From Isoetes taiwanensis (lineage: Eukaryota > Streptophyta > Lycopodiopsida > Isoetales > Isoetaceae), in the NCBI GenBank assembly GCA_021234155.1, contig JAJEKV010000001.1, positions 23,111,189-23,175,188 of the forward strand: DNA of 64,000 bases, written 5' to 3'. Below, one piece after another: positions 35,073-47,255 of the stretch. A model generated the notes under the pieces. The model ran no database searches and was not told the origin of the DNA. It was given only the letters and a program-made list of their open reading frames with translations. Position numbers and translations under genes: made by a program. The first letter of the stretch is position 1. Each line of letters starts with the position of its first letter.

Positions 35073-37868
35073 TCCCCGATGACATGCATGCACGAAAAAC
35101 AAAATCCTACTAACGAAGGAAACAATACATATCCCCACGAGATCAAAGCGTTACTTCGTAACATAGAGCAAGCTTAACTTGAGAGAAGAAGCCATGAGTG
35201 GTCCTTGTATTTAATTTTGGACCAAATCTTCCTTCCTCTGTACCATTCTCTTCTTGAGAAAAAATATCAAATGTATCAATAGTCCCTCGTGTTCTGCTAT
35301 CTTTGAAGTGCTTCATAGTATATCTTCCATAGCGGACCTCAAACCATGTGTTAGTGTCATAAAGGCTGTTCCATATTACATTACTGGTAGGCTGTTAGCG
35401 AGAACAATCGATAAGATCATGATCATAATAGGCCTTAGAGAACTACGCCATAGTTTGCCACAGTAATCCCACTACAAGCTGGCGTGTGGTAAAGCGTATC
35501 GGCAGAATTAACCATTGACTCATAACCTTGAGCGGTGTATCAAAACAAGCAATACCTGATTTCTTAAATGCAAACACACGGAAGTTACACATAACTTGCT
35601 TGGATATTCCTTCCTTTGTCAACATAAGAGATATACCACGAAAAATCATCCAAATGTTGATGCCACCTTCCCCATCATGTGGACAAGCAAATGGAATGTG
35701 TACATTCACATGAAATGGAAGATCATGTGTACAAACACGAGATAGATGAGACTGAAAATCACTGCTCTTTACGATCAATCTCCAGCCATGGAAGCTCACA
35801 AATCATTTCTTCTTCTTACGCCATGAATTAGTGTGTGTAAGTCACGTATGTTGCTCATCTCCGAAACCAGGTGCAATGTGTCATCATTATGAAGAAACCA
35901 ATTGCTCTCAATCACTTCATCTGCGGATCCAAGTCAAGTAACATGGTGAGAACCAAAAGAAGATTAAGTGAATGCATTCCAAAACCAATTCTTTCCCGGC
36001 ATAGTCGATATAGCGGTTGGTGACAGAAGACAATTCATCAAGATCTAAAAATTCATCAAGAAGGTACCTCTAGCTGGCGTATTTGATCGGTAGCGTACTT
36101 GCTTGGGTCGAGCAACTCTGCTAACATTTGATTTTCTCAAACAATCCACGTTCCCAAACTTGATGTATCATTAAACCACGCAAGATGATCTACATCATCA
36201 AAAGCGGTGAGCTGTCAAACCATCATGATCCTTTTCCAATATACCCAGCATCTGTCTTTGGATCGCCATGCAAGGAAACTTTTCAAAAAAATTTCCAAGA
36301 TAATTAGAAGCCCGAGAACACAAGTCATGGATTTGAGGCTGGAACCATAAAAGTGGATATCTCAGAGATAGTTGTCTCCCTTTTCCTCAATTTCCTTTAT
36401 TACGCTTTTCCCTCTTCTTCACCTTTTTACTGCTCTTGCCTCACGAAACTTAAGTTCAATAGAATCTTGCTGCCCAAATTCTGATCTCAAGTAGTCCCAA
36501 AGCTCTTGGGAACTAAGAAGCGTAGCTTGCCAAATCTTTAAAGCTGTAAGGATGTGCTATAGTTAGCTTTATAGCTCGTGTAACTAGAGAATCATTATCA
36601 AAAGTAATTCGGAAAGTCATGTCCTCTTACAACATGCCACAAATGGTGTGAAATTAAAGACCATGTCATGTGACATCTCCATTCTTCATAGTTACGATGA
36701 TTGAGAAACTTATCTTTTAAGCGGGACTACAAGCTCTTTCAACACGGGGAAGCATTGTAAACTTTTAGAGTGCTAACCAAATCTCACAAACTTTTACGTA
36801 TCAAGAATCCCTACTTGACTGTCAAATACTTTCGTAGAGTATGTTACGTGCCCTCACAACTAACACAAATCCTTTCAGTTATCAAATCTGAAACCCCGGA
36901 TCCGTCTTAACTAACCCCGGACTTTGAAGCCAAAAATCGAACACACCTTTTACGAAAAAAGAATCCTGCAGTTTGCAAAACTCGATCTACACCACATTGC
37001 TTGCACAATTTAGTCAAACTGCCAAGACTCCCGGTCTAGTCTTGTGTTTGCACATCTACCAGATTCCCGTCGGATGAATCAAATCTTCACCAAAAAACCC
37101 CATTGCAGCGGATAACTCGGTCGATCAATAGCTTTACGAGCAATCTAGATCACTCCACGCAAATGCAAATCTTAATCTTTGCACCAGCGTTGAAATCGAC
37201 AGCGTCTTGTTGCCACAATGCTGATCGAGATTAGCGATTGCAAAAACCCTCCCGTCTTCACTTTTCAACAAGAAAATACCAATATCCTTTTATCTATTTG
37301 ATTAGATCAATCTTTCTATAAATTTACTCCAAATCCGACCCAATTCGAGGTCACTCCTCGCCAAATTTAGCCTAATCAGGCCAAATCCCAAAAAGAAAAC
37401 CACAAGCCAAAAATAACCAAAAGATACCATCGCCAAAAATAGCTCCGGCATGCAATATTTGTTCGCGGGCCAGCCGAAATAACGCTCAAATCTTTTTGAT
37501 CTTCACCAAATACGCCCGATCTGCTCCAATCCTTGAAAATAGCTCCGGCATGCAATATTTGTTGCGGGCCGAATAGCGCTCAAATCTTTCTGATCTTCAC
37601 CAAACCGCGGTCGTTCTCCTTCAACACTGCGAGTCGGTTTACCAATCAATCGATCGATTAGGATTTACCACAATTCGGTACAATCCGCCATTCCGGCTCA
37701 ATTTGCCATTCCGGCTTCCTTTGAATTGCTTGGGATCTTCACCCGATTTGGGATTTTCTCACCAACACTTGAGATTCAGCGATCTAATCTACACGGATTG
37801 ATCAAGCCTTAGAATGCCTCCACCTCTAATCGACTTGCTAACCTTCACCTTGGATAGGCTCGATACCA
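35073..37868 (-). mobile_element. Family B array unit 5 (long form)
   Basis: A full-length interior of about 2.80 kb with both leader repeats (about 37,447 and 37,546) and the PBS complement (about 37,856-37,868). It matches unit 3 in length and composition. Confidence 0.85.
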
Positions 37869-38033
37869 TGATAACATGAGAATACGAAGGATAAAAAGGA
37901 AAACCACGAACTAGAGTAGGGCCCTAAAGACTCTAGAGTGAACTCGGACTAATGGCGTGACTATGGCTATATAGTAGTGTGCCATGTCGACAACATGTGA
38001 TGACTCGGCATGCCATGTCATCATACTCTAACA
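37869..38033 (-). repeat. Family B LTR, last of the array
   Basis: Minus-strand LTR from TGATAACATGAGAATACG to TACTCTAACA. It is the 5' LTR of unit 5. To its right (38,034-38,114) lies a short scrambled piece that includes another LTR fragment (GAAGGATAAAAGGAAAG), then family A. Confidence 0.9.
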
Positions 38034-38114
38034 TTAGCACTCGGTGGGACAAATACAGAAGGATAAAAGGAAAGAACCGCGAACTAGAAGACTAGCTACT
38101 AACAGCCAGGTAGG

Positions 38115-38811
38115 CGGACTAGGCAAGCGGGTCCAAGCTCCTTATCCATCTCAAGCTCGGACTTCGTGCTCAAAACCTTTGGAATTAATTCATTACATCA
38201 TTTATTTGCCTATTGAGTCTTATGGAGGCAGCGGGTACTTCATAGTATTTGTTGATGATTTCAGCAGATATACATGGGTATATCCTATTAAATTCAAATC
38301 TCAAGCTCTTTCTATCTTTTCGACCTCTCTGACAAGCTAGTTGAGAATGAGTTCTCCACTACAATCAAAAGGTTAAGGACTGATAATGCTAGAAATACCT
38401 CTCAAATGAGTTTGAAGAATTTAAAATCCAAAGGCATTGGGAGAGAAGCAGATAGTCCCTTATGCCCATCCTCGGAATGGAGTAGCGAGCGTAAAAAGCA
38501 GGACATTGATGGATTTGGCGGTATGTTAAAGCATAAGAGGTTGTCTCCAAAATTTTGGGGTTCTTCTTACTTCTTTGCTTACATATCAAATCGAGCTCCC
38601 TACCAAATCTATGGGTACTCAAACTCCCTTTCAAGCTCTTTACAATTCTAAACCTGATGTTAAACATCGAAAAGTTTTGGTTGTCTAGCTTACACTACAA
38701 TTCCTCGAGAGATTCTTCACAAGAATGGGAAACTTTTGTCGAGCTATCAAAGTTGTGTTCATTGGCTATTCTTTGAATATGAAGGCGTGGAAATGCTATG
38801 ACCACTGTCAC
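38115..38811 (+). mobile_element. Family A integrase fragment
   Basis: Plus-strand A sequence from the integrase zinc-finger end (CGACTAGGC-like, LGKRVQAPYPSQA) through LPIESYGG, FVDDFSRYTWVYP and the region after the core (RLSPKFW). It stops after GAAATGCTATGACC and joins an inverted A gag. Frames are broken. Confidence 0.8.
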
Positions 38812-39889
38812 TCTTCTTCATGTGCCCCTCTTTTCCACAGAGAACCCGGCGGCTAAAAGGCTTTCTTCTTGAATTTGTGGTAGAAAAAAGAGGACCTAGA
38901 ATTAGCTTCGGATGAAGTTCTGAAGAATTTGAAGAAGTCTTTGCTTTAGAAAAATTTGCATGCTCCACTAGATCTCTTCTTTTCCTATGAATCTCTGCAT
39001 CCAAGAGCTTCTGCTGCGGTTAGTGAAGGAAATCTTGATCTTAACCTTCATCGATAATAATCAATAATGTCTTTGATATTCCGAGATAAGCCTTTCAAAA
39101 CATACATGATTAAGGTGACATCCTCCATCTCACCACCAGTGCATGATATTTCTCCTTAAGTGCTTTAAATTCTTTAAGTAATCATTCATATCTTTACAAT
39201 CTTCAAGCACGAGATTGTCCATCTTGCTCCTTAGGATAATCGATGCCCTTCACCCTCATGGACACAAATCTTACGCAAACAAAAATGCTTCTTGAAAAGA
39301 CTTACGGTTTTGAATATCTCTTTGGTCGGGGATTAATACATGATGCGAGATGATACAAGCTAGCTTATCCTTCTTCAACTCATCAGGAGTTGTTGGCTTC
39401 AAGATTTGGGAAAAACAACATCAAATCCAAAACCAAGATTGGTTTCAAATGCAAATCTCCAAGTGAAATAATTCTCGTATCCAATACGGGGTGAGCAAAA
39501 TACTTCCACGGTTCGGTGTTAGCAGCCATTAAAAAGAAGCAAAAAGCTAAAAACCGAGGAATTCTTGAGGAATTGAGCATGGATCAAAATCTTGGAAAAT
39601 TTAACACCAGTTTACAATATACTTTCGAAGATCGGACACAATCACGACCTCGGATCAATATCCAGACCTCCTACCTCGATCTTCAAACTAGATGAAAAAT
39701 TCTCAAGATTATCCAATTCCGAGCAAATTATGCCAATCCGGTAGCACATTTAGCTCAATTCAGCGAAAAAGCAAGAAGATCAAATTAATGACTACAAACA
39801 ATCTCCGATCAAGATTAATACCCTTTTACTTCTCTCCTTATTGATTTGCGGCTTAGATTCCTCTCCTCTCCAAGGTCGGCTCGATACCA
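38812..39889 (-). mobile_element. Family A leader and gag fragment, inverted
   Basis: On the minus strand the leader begins right at the LTR (PBS complement 39,878-39,889) and the gag ATG is at 39,529 (MAANTEPWKYFAHPVLDT). Gag continues with many frameshifts to the zinc-knuckle region (GHMKK near 38,815), where the copy ends. Confidence 0.8.
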
Positions 39890-40099
39890 TGATAACAACA
39901 ATGCATACAATGGAAAGAAGGGATCTACTAACAAAGCTCGAGGCTACACTCCGATAAATCTAAGCGCTAGACTATGGCTTATATAGATGTGCCATGTCGG
40001 CTACAAAGCGTCTTTGTGACCGTCGGCCGCAGGCGTGCTATGCCGCGTCGGCACACACAAAGCCTAAACATCCTAACGTCTAGTCATCTTATTCTAACA
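39890..40099 (-). repeat. Family A LTR, inverted, shared by two A fragments
   Basis: In plus-strand reading it runs from TGATAACAACAATGC to TTATTCTAACA. The left side continues into a PBS and gag (as a 5' LTR does) and the right side into a PPT complement and RNase H (as a 3' LTR does). One LTR therefore joins the end of one interior to the start of another. Confidence 0.9.
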
Positions 40100-42472
40100 T
40101 CCCCCACGATGACTAGTAGGGATGAACAACAAATAGAACAAACAGTTATCCCCACAGGCTGTAGAGGCAGATTGAATATCTGAGAATGTCTTTGAGAAGC
40201 TGGAATTGTTTGCACCAATGGTTTAGTGAAACCATCTGGCGCACGATCTTTAGTAGAGCAATCTTTGGAGATTAAGAAAACCATTTTGTACCTGCTCCCT
40301 TACAAAGCGAGTTTTATATCCATATGCTTAATCGAAGATGACCTTTATAATCCTTGACATGGTAAATAGCCCCCACTTGTTGTCCCGCGATTGGCTATTT
40401 GCGGAGACAGGCAATCTTCAAATCTTCATACAAATGGAAAGCCACAACATTTCTGGTGTAGCACAAAGTGCTTTCAATTGCATTCGTAGTGCTAATACTA
40501 GTTGTATCTTGCTTCTTGAACTCCATGTGATAGGATTGCCTCCAAAAATGAGACATAACCCGGTAAGGCAGCATACGTAATCTAGATCTGTTGATGCCAT
40601 GTCGGAATCAGAAAAGATGAAGAGTAGCGGCTGAATTCTTAGTATACATTAGTCCTTACGTCCAGTACCATTCAAATACCTCAATACTTGCTTACACCTT
40701 CAATGAGATTGCTTTGGATCTTTGCATAAACACTCAACACTCCTCGGCATACACAATATCGGGCTGGTATGTGTAAGATACAATATTTCTCCTACTAGCT
40801 ATGCGTACAATGTGGGATCTGCATCCTCTTCATCGAGTCAAGTGTCAACTTAACCATTTTCCCGAGGGGCAGCAAAGCGGGGTTTACATACGTCATATGA
40901 AACTTTTCAAAATTTCGGCAAGATATTACATTTGTGTTATATGAATACCATCTTTTGTTTGCCACACCTCAAGACCTAAACAATAATGCATGAGCCCTAA
41001 ATCTGTGAGTTCAAAATTTGTGGTCGACAAATTCTTGGTTTGTTATATAAAGCGAGAAGCACCTCTGTAATGATTATATCATCTACATATAGGAGAAGAA
41101 TAGCTACTTCCCCATTTGCAAGCGATAGTATAGGTTAGGATCTGCCCTAGATCTCGATAACCCATAGAAAGAAGATAAAATTTATCTTCGATGCCCGATA
41201 CCGAGCTGTCTCAACCCATAGATACTCTTTTGAGTTTGGGACATAATCGAGGTGTGTAGAATCTTCAAAACCGGGGAACTGTTGCAAATAGAGTTCTTCT
41301 TCAATATCACCATTTAGGAAAGCACACTTGAAATCAAGATGAGACACATCCCATTGTTTATGAGCAGCGACCAATGCCAAAGCGCCCTTAGAGTGTCAAC
41401 CCTAACAAGCTGGAGCAAACACTTGATGAAATCAAACCCTTGCTTTTGAGTATAACCTTTAGCAACTAATCTAGCCTTGTGTTTAGAAATAGTACCATCT
41501 GAATGATACTTGATCCGAAACAACCACTTAGCACCAATAATGTTTTTATTTGGGGGCCGGTACCAAGTCCCAAGTTTGTTGCTTATGCATCATTGCAATC
41601 TCATCATTCATAGCGGTTAACCGGTGTGGAAGCCCGAGGCGACTGAGAATATGAAGTAGGAACCACATCTTTGAGGACTTGTGTCATTAAAGCATAGTTA
41701 CCGCGGCCTCTGCGAGGTGGAGGTGAGGAAGGTGGAGAATTGTAGTCAAGAGGTAGGAAATCGGCATAGGGATCTGAATGAGATGTAATTGGTTGAGATC
41801 TTTGGTGGAAAATCAGGAAACACTTGGACAATGGAAGAGGAAGAAGGAGGACAAGGAGGCGAGAGAGGGAGGAGGATGAATCGAAAACTAAGGGCTTGGT
41901 TGGACACAAGTGTATCATAATCGTAGAATCTGGTGGCCAATCCTTTGGAGTAGACACCATCTTCAACAAAATCATACTCCTAGATGAAAATACCTTTTTG
42001 AGTGGCGGGGGTCATAGCATTTCCACGCCTTCATATTCAAAGAATAGCCAATGAACACAACTTTGATAGCTCGATCGGAAAGTTTCCCATTCTTGTGAAG
42101 AATCTCTGGAGGAATTGTAGTGTAAGCTAGACAACCAAAAACTTTCGGATGTTTAACATCGGGTTTAGAATTGTAAAAGAGCTTGAAAGGGTTTGAGTAC
42201 CCATAGATTTGGTAGGAGCTCGATTTGATATATGTTGCGTATGAAGCGCCTCGACCCAAAATTTTGGAGACAACCTCTTATGCTTTAACATACTTACGGC
42301 CAAATCCATCAATGTCTCATTTTTCGTTACTTTACTCCATTAGAGGATGGGCATAAGGGACTATCTGCTCTCTCTGAATGCCTTTGGATTTCAGAAATTC
42401 TTCAAACTCATTTGAGAGGTATTCTCTAGCATTATCAGTCCTTAACCTTTTGATTGTAGTGGAGAACTCATT
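40100..42472 (-). mobile_element. Family A fragment, integrase to PPT, inverted
   Basis: Minus-strand order from the right: integrase core end (about 42,470), post-integrase region, RT (about 41,620-40,830, with MALVAAHKQWDVSHLDFKCAFLNGD open at 41,147-41,380), RNase H (GGNPITW near 40,535) and PPT complement (TCCCCCACGATGAC). It stops abruptly at 42,472 in the integrase, which is the right edge of the A/B cluster. Confidence 0.85.
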
Positions 42473-45001
42473 CTTATTCACCTAGGGGATTTGTATTTAG
42501 CTCAATAACTAGTCAACATAGCCAAGTGTTGTCTTTAAACTGAATTTGTAATTCACCATTTAGTCTGCACCCAAAGGACCACATGACAATAAATTGAAAA
42601 CTTTAAATTCGATGGGAGCATGGATGGATGCCATTGTATCCAATTTGTAAATTTGTCTTTTCTAAACGTTACGCCTTTGGACTTTATCATACTCATCATT
42701 GCAGGATAAATTAGTTTTTATATGATCTTGGTCGGTTACTAGCTAAAGCATAAGTAAATTACTCTACTTAACCTTTGTATTGTGAAAGGGAATACCCAGC
42801 TATATTACGGTTGCGGCATCCGTTGCATTAGCCCTTGCCTTCAATATAGCTTTTGGCGGACAAGTCTTTTAGAACTTCATATCCTTCACCCTTACATGTA
42901 GGGCACTCCGTTACCACGACATGATAAGCATTACTGTCTAAACAAATAAGAATGTCGTCAAATTATTTTTGAATTTGTTGTCAGCGAGGCGGTCCATAAT
43001 TTATCCCCCTATTATGCCGTCAAATCTAAGCCATTGATAACAATCTTTAGAAGGAATGCAAGGAAATCAATACTAGAAGGGCCATTGATTAATGACCCAC
43101 CGCGTGTACCAAAGAAAAGGGACCCTTGTTAGCGGCCCGCCAACAATCTCGGCGGGGCCTTGCGAAAAGCGGCCGGAAAAGTAAAAATTGCAAATTTCAT
43201 AAAAAAAATTGGCTGATAAGCCAAAAAACAGCGATAATGATTAAGTTGGATCTGACGGGACCTGATCAATGCGAGCTTGAATTGTCTTTGCACTTCGCCA
43301 CATTACGTGGTATTCCTCTCGAAACTTTTGATATGCATATCCACTAAAGCACACTTCCGCACTCCTATGCATGAAGTTGCTTGGTGACATTACTTTGCCG
43401 GTTAATGTCACTCATTCGAAAATGGTGACATTTTAATGCGGTTAATGTCACTCCACTTTCGAGAAAAGGCGCAAAATTTTGTATATTGCATTCCTTTAGA
43501 TTTCAAATCTGAGAAAATAGATACAAAATCCATCCCTTGAACAAGGGAGGCTAGTGTCACGACATTTTAGATACAATGCACTAATCAGTTTGAAAATTTG
43601 AGAGAAAACGACATCACATGTGGTGAGGTTATTGTGTATCGCAAAAGCTGCCAAGTTCTCGTCTAAATCAACATTTATAAAACTTAACCCACATGGTCCA
43701 ACAAGATGAGTGGCATTTAATACCAACCTTGATGAAAGGGCGATCATGACTTGCAAAAGAATCAATGAAGGCTCGGCGGGAAACCTTTTTCCTATTATGG
43801 AAAATTTCCTATGGTTTTCTAACCGGTCGAATTTGCGATTTTTGAATCGGATCATTCCTGCAAACAAAATTCACAATCGGATATCATTTCACCATTGTAA
43901 AGTTAGCCGGATATGTTTTGAATATTGTTTACAACTTAGAATTTTTTCTTAGCCATATTTTCCTTGTCTCAAATATGGTTTTCAACTTAGAGCCTTTTCT
44001 TTCTCCTTGCGGAAAAATGCTAGAGTGCTTCTTTTTTTTCTGCTGAATTCAAACAAGATGTCAAAGTAAGCAGTTTGGCAGCATTTCTGATGGTAAGGAT
44101 ATGGATCTTTACTTCAGTTTGAGAAAACAAAAGCCAGTATGGGCCTGGCATGTCATGTAAGATAAGATGTAAAGAAAAAAAAAAAGGCACTATCTACTAC
44201 AAGTTATGCATTCCGTCACTCATCTAGTTTGGCTTCTCTGCTAGAAGAAGCTTATGCTGTTGTTTATCTAACTCCCAAATATGATTTTACATTCTTATCT
44301 GCAAACTTTAAGCGCGGAGATTACCCATCAGCCAAATTTTTGTATGTACTGCATACAATTGGTCATCTTAGATTTGCCCTTATCTAGTCCTCCATGTGAA
44401 TAGTGGGACACCACAAATTTGGATGGATGACTTAACAACCTGAGGAACAGGGTCCTAGAAATTCGAATAGTGCAGTAACTGTGGCTTAAAATAATCTTGA
44501 TCCTCTAGCCAAGAAAAGAACAAAGCTGGATTTTTTTACAAATAATAAATTAAAGGAATAAAACAACACGAGAGAAAAGGATTACATGTTTACCTTATAG
44601 AGCTAAACTCCGGCAGTAATAGGATCAACATGGTCAATTGCAAAGCACTTCACGGATCTCAGTTATACTCCAGCTTAGTGTGGTTTAGCTAAGCGCCCAA
44701 TTTCCAACCGACATGGTAATAAATGCGGTTTGTGCTTTCCCGGTCGGCCAATTTCTGAAAATCCACAATTTTTATCTTGGAACAGGTTCCGCCGGTTTAC
44801 CATGTTAGGCGGTCGTTGGCAATTTGAAGCGGAACATGTGCCTTTGCCCGGAGTTTCCCCAGCGCTCTCCTTAGAAGCAATGACACCTGAAATCGAGAAT
44901 GATGGCCTCAAACAATATTCATTTAACAAAGTTCTATTCTTGCCAAGCCAAGCTTTGCTTGCCTACTCATCATTATTTGCCTGAACATTTGTGATTGTAT
45001 G
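42473..45001. other. No recognised gene
   Basis: About 2.5 kb without recognisable domains. Short open frames occur on both strands (for example 43,710-43,952 plus and 44,675-44,929 minus), but none resembles a known protein. A 13-bp direct repeat GGTTAATGTCACT occurs twice near 43,400 and 43,440. The last five bases, GTATG (44,997-45,001), are the target duplication of the element that follows. Confidence 0.6.
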
Positions 45002-45171
45002 AGTTAGAGTATGATGACATGGCATCTTGAGTCATCACATGTTGCTGACATGGCACACTACTATATAGCCATAGTCACTCATTAGTCACGAGTTCACTCT
45101 AGGAGTCTTTAGAAGCTCCTACTCTGGTTAAGTGTCTTTCCTTTTATCCTTGGTGTATTCTCATGTTATCA
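45002..45171 (+). repeat. Family B 5' LTR
   Basis: 170 bp, from AGTTAGAGTATGATGACATG to TTCTCATGTTATCA. It differs from the 3' LTR at a few scattered sites, mainly where CTG or CAG occurs. Confidence 0.9.
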
Positions 45172-45184
45172 TGGTATCAGAGCC
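45172..45184 (+). promoter_or_regulatory. tRNA-iMet primer-binding site of family B
   Basis: TGGTATCAGAGCC directly follows the 5' LTR and is identical to the site in family A at 6,483. Confidence 0.9.
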
Positions 45185-46359
45185 TATCTGAAGGTGAAGG
45201 TTAGCAAGTCGATTAGAGGTGGAGGCATTCTAAGGCTTGATCAATCTGGTGTAGATTAGATCGGTGAATCTCAAGTGTTGGTGAAAAATCCCAAATCGGG
45301 TGAAGATCTGAAACAATTCGATGAAGCCGGAAATGGCAAATTGGAGCTGGAATGGCGGTTATTGGCGGGTTGTGGTAAATCCTAATCAGGCCCGATTGGA
45401 TTGGTAAATCGACTTCGCGGTGTTGAAGGAGAACGGCGTGTTTGGTGAAGATCGAGAAAGATTTGGGCGTTGGCTCTGCGTCTGCAACAAATATTGCATC
45501 TTAGGAGCTATTTTCAAGGATTGGAGCGGTCGGTATTTGGTGAAGATCAAAAGATTTGGAAGCGTTGGCTCTGCGTCTGCAACAAATATTGCATCACGGG
45601 AGCTATTTTTTGGCGTATGGTATCTTTTGGTTATTTTTTGGCTTGTGGTTTTCTTGGGATTTGGTGGGATTAGGCTAAATTTGGCGTAGGAGTGACCTGG
45701 AATTGGGTGGGTTGGAGTAAATTTATAGAAAGATTGATCTAATCGAAATAGATAAAAGGATATTGGTATTTTCTTGTTGAAAAGTGAAGGCGGGAGGGTT
45801 TTACCTTTGTTAATCTCAGATCAACATTGTGGCAACAAGGCGTTGTCGATTTCAACGTTGGTGCAGCATTAAGATTTGCATTTGCGGGTGATCTAGATTG
45901 CTTTCGAGAAAGCTATTGATCATTTGGAGTTATCTACATTTGCAATGGGGTTTTCTTGGTGAAGATTTGATTCATCACGGGTTTGGGAATCTGGTAGATG
46001 TGCAAACCACGATTACTAGGCTGGGGTCTTGGCGGTTTGTGAAATTGTGCAAACCTGCGGGTGTAGGCGGGAGTTTTGCAAATCTGCGGGATTCTTTTCA
46101 GAAAAAAGGTGTGTTCGATTTTTGGCTTCAAAGTGCAGGGTTAGTTAAAAGGCGGATCTGGGGTTTGGTTTGATAATCTGAAAAGGATTTGTGTTAGTTG
46201 TGAGGGCCGCGAGAACATACTCTCTGAAAGTATTTGGCAGTTAGGATTCTTGTCTGAGAAAAGTTTGTGAGATTTGGTTAGCACTCTAAAAGTTTACAAT
46301 GCTTCTGTGTTGAAAGAGCTTGTAGTCAGCTAAAAGATAAGTTTCTCAATCATCGAACT

Positions 46360-47255
46360 ATGAAGAATGGAGATGTCACATGACATGGTCTTTAATTTCA
46401 CCACGATTTGTGGCATGTTGTAAGAGGACCACGAGACTTTTACGGAATTACTCTTGATAATGATTCTCTAGTTACCACGAGCTATAAAGCTAACTATAGC
46501 ACATCCTTACAGTTTAAAGATTTGGCAAACTCGTTTCTTAGTTCCCAAGAGCTTTGGGACTACTTGAGATCAGAATTTGGGCAGCAAGATTCTATTGAAC
46601 TTAAGTTTGAGGCAAGAAGCGAGAAAAAAGGTGAAGAAGAGGGAAAGCAAAAGGAAATTGAGGAAAAGGGGAGACAACTATCTGGAGATATCCACTTTTA
46701 TGGTTCCGTTCACGAAATCCATGACTTGTGTTACCTTCTAATTATCTTGGAAATTTTTTGGAAAAGTTTCCTTGCATGGCAGATCCAGCACAGGACAGTG
46801 GCATATTGGAAAAGGATCATGATGGTTTGACAGTTCAGCTGCTTCTTGATGATGTACATCATATTGCAGGGTTTAATGATACATCAAGTTTGGGAACAGG
46901 ATTGTTTGAGAAAAATCAAATGTTAGCGAGTTGCTTTCGACCTGCAACACGATTACCAGATCAAATACAGCAGCTAGAGGTACCTATTCTAGATGATTTT
47001 TTGGATTTTGCTGATTTGTCTTCAATGGCACAAACTGTTATATCAGACTATGTGGACAAAGATTTGGTTTTAGAAAGCATTCCCGAATCTTCTTTTGGTT
47101 CTCAGTCCATGTTACTTCATTTGGATCTGCAGCATGAAGTGATTGAGAGCAATTATTTTCTTCATAATGATGAACTTGCAGACCTGTTTTCTGGAGAAGA
47201 GCAAGATACAGGGACTTACACCGCGAATTCATGGCAGAAGAAGAAGAAGAAATGA
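46360..47255 (+). pseudogene. Gag-like ORF of the complete family B element
   Basis: Two overlapping open stretches (46,408-46,830 and 46,728-47,255) cover it in different frames, so at least one frameshift is present, about 46,620-46,740. Landmarks: LWHVV in the N-terminal gag pattern, LSSQELWDYLRSEFGQQDS, the K/E-rich stretch, then an acidic second half with LLLDDVHHIAGFND, LDDFLDFADLSS and a lysine run at the stop. The second half (46,790 onward) differs from other B copies by true substitutions and keeps intact CAG/CTG sites, so it is a diverged copy. A structural particle protein is the simplest reading; it is not proven. Confidence 0.6.

Noticed and set aside
22214-38033. CRISPR or satellite array
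   Set aside because: The regular repeats are kilobase-sized retrotransposon units with LTRs, not short direct repeats with spacers or short satellite monomers.
44675-44984. 84-codon frames on both strands near 44.7-45.0 kb
   Set aside because: Mutually overlapping frames on opposite strands without recognisable content or splice context.
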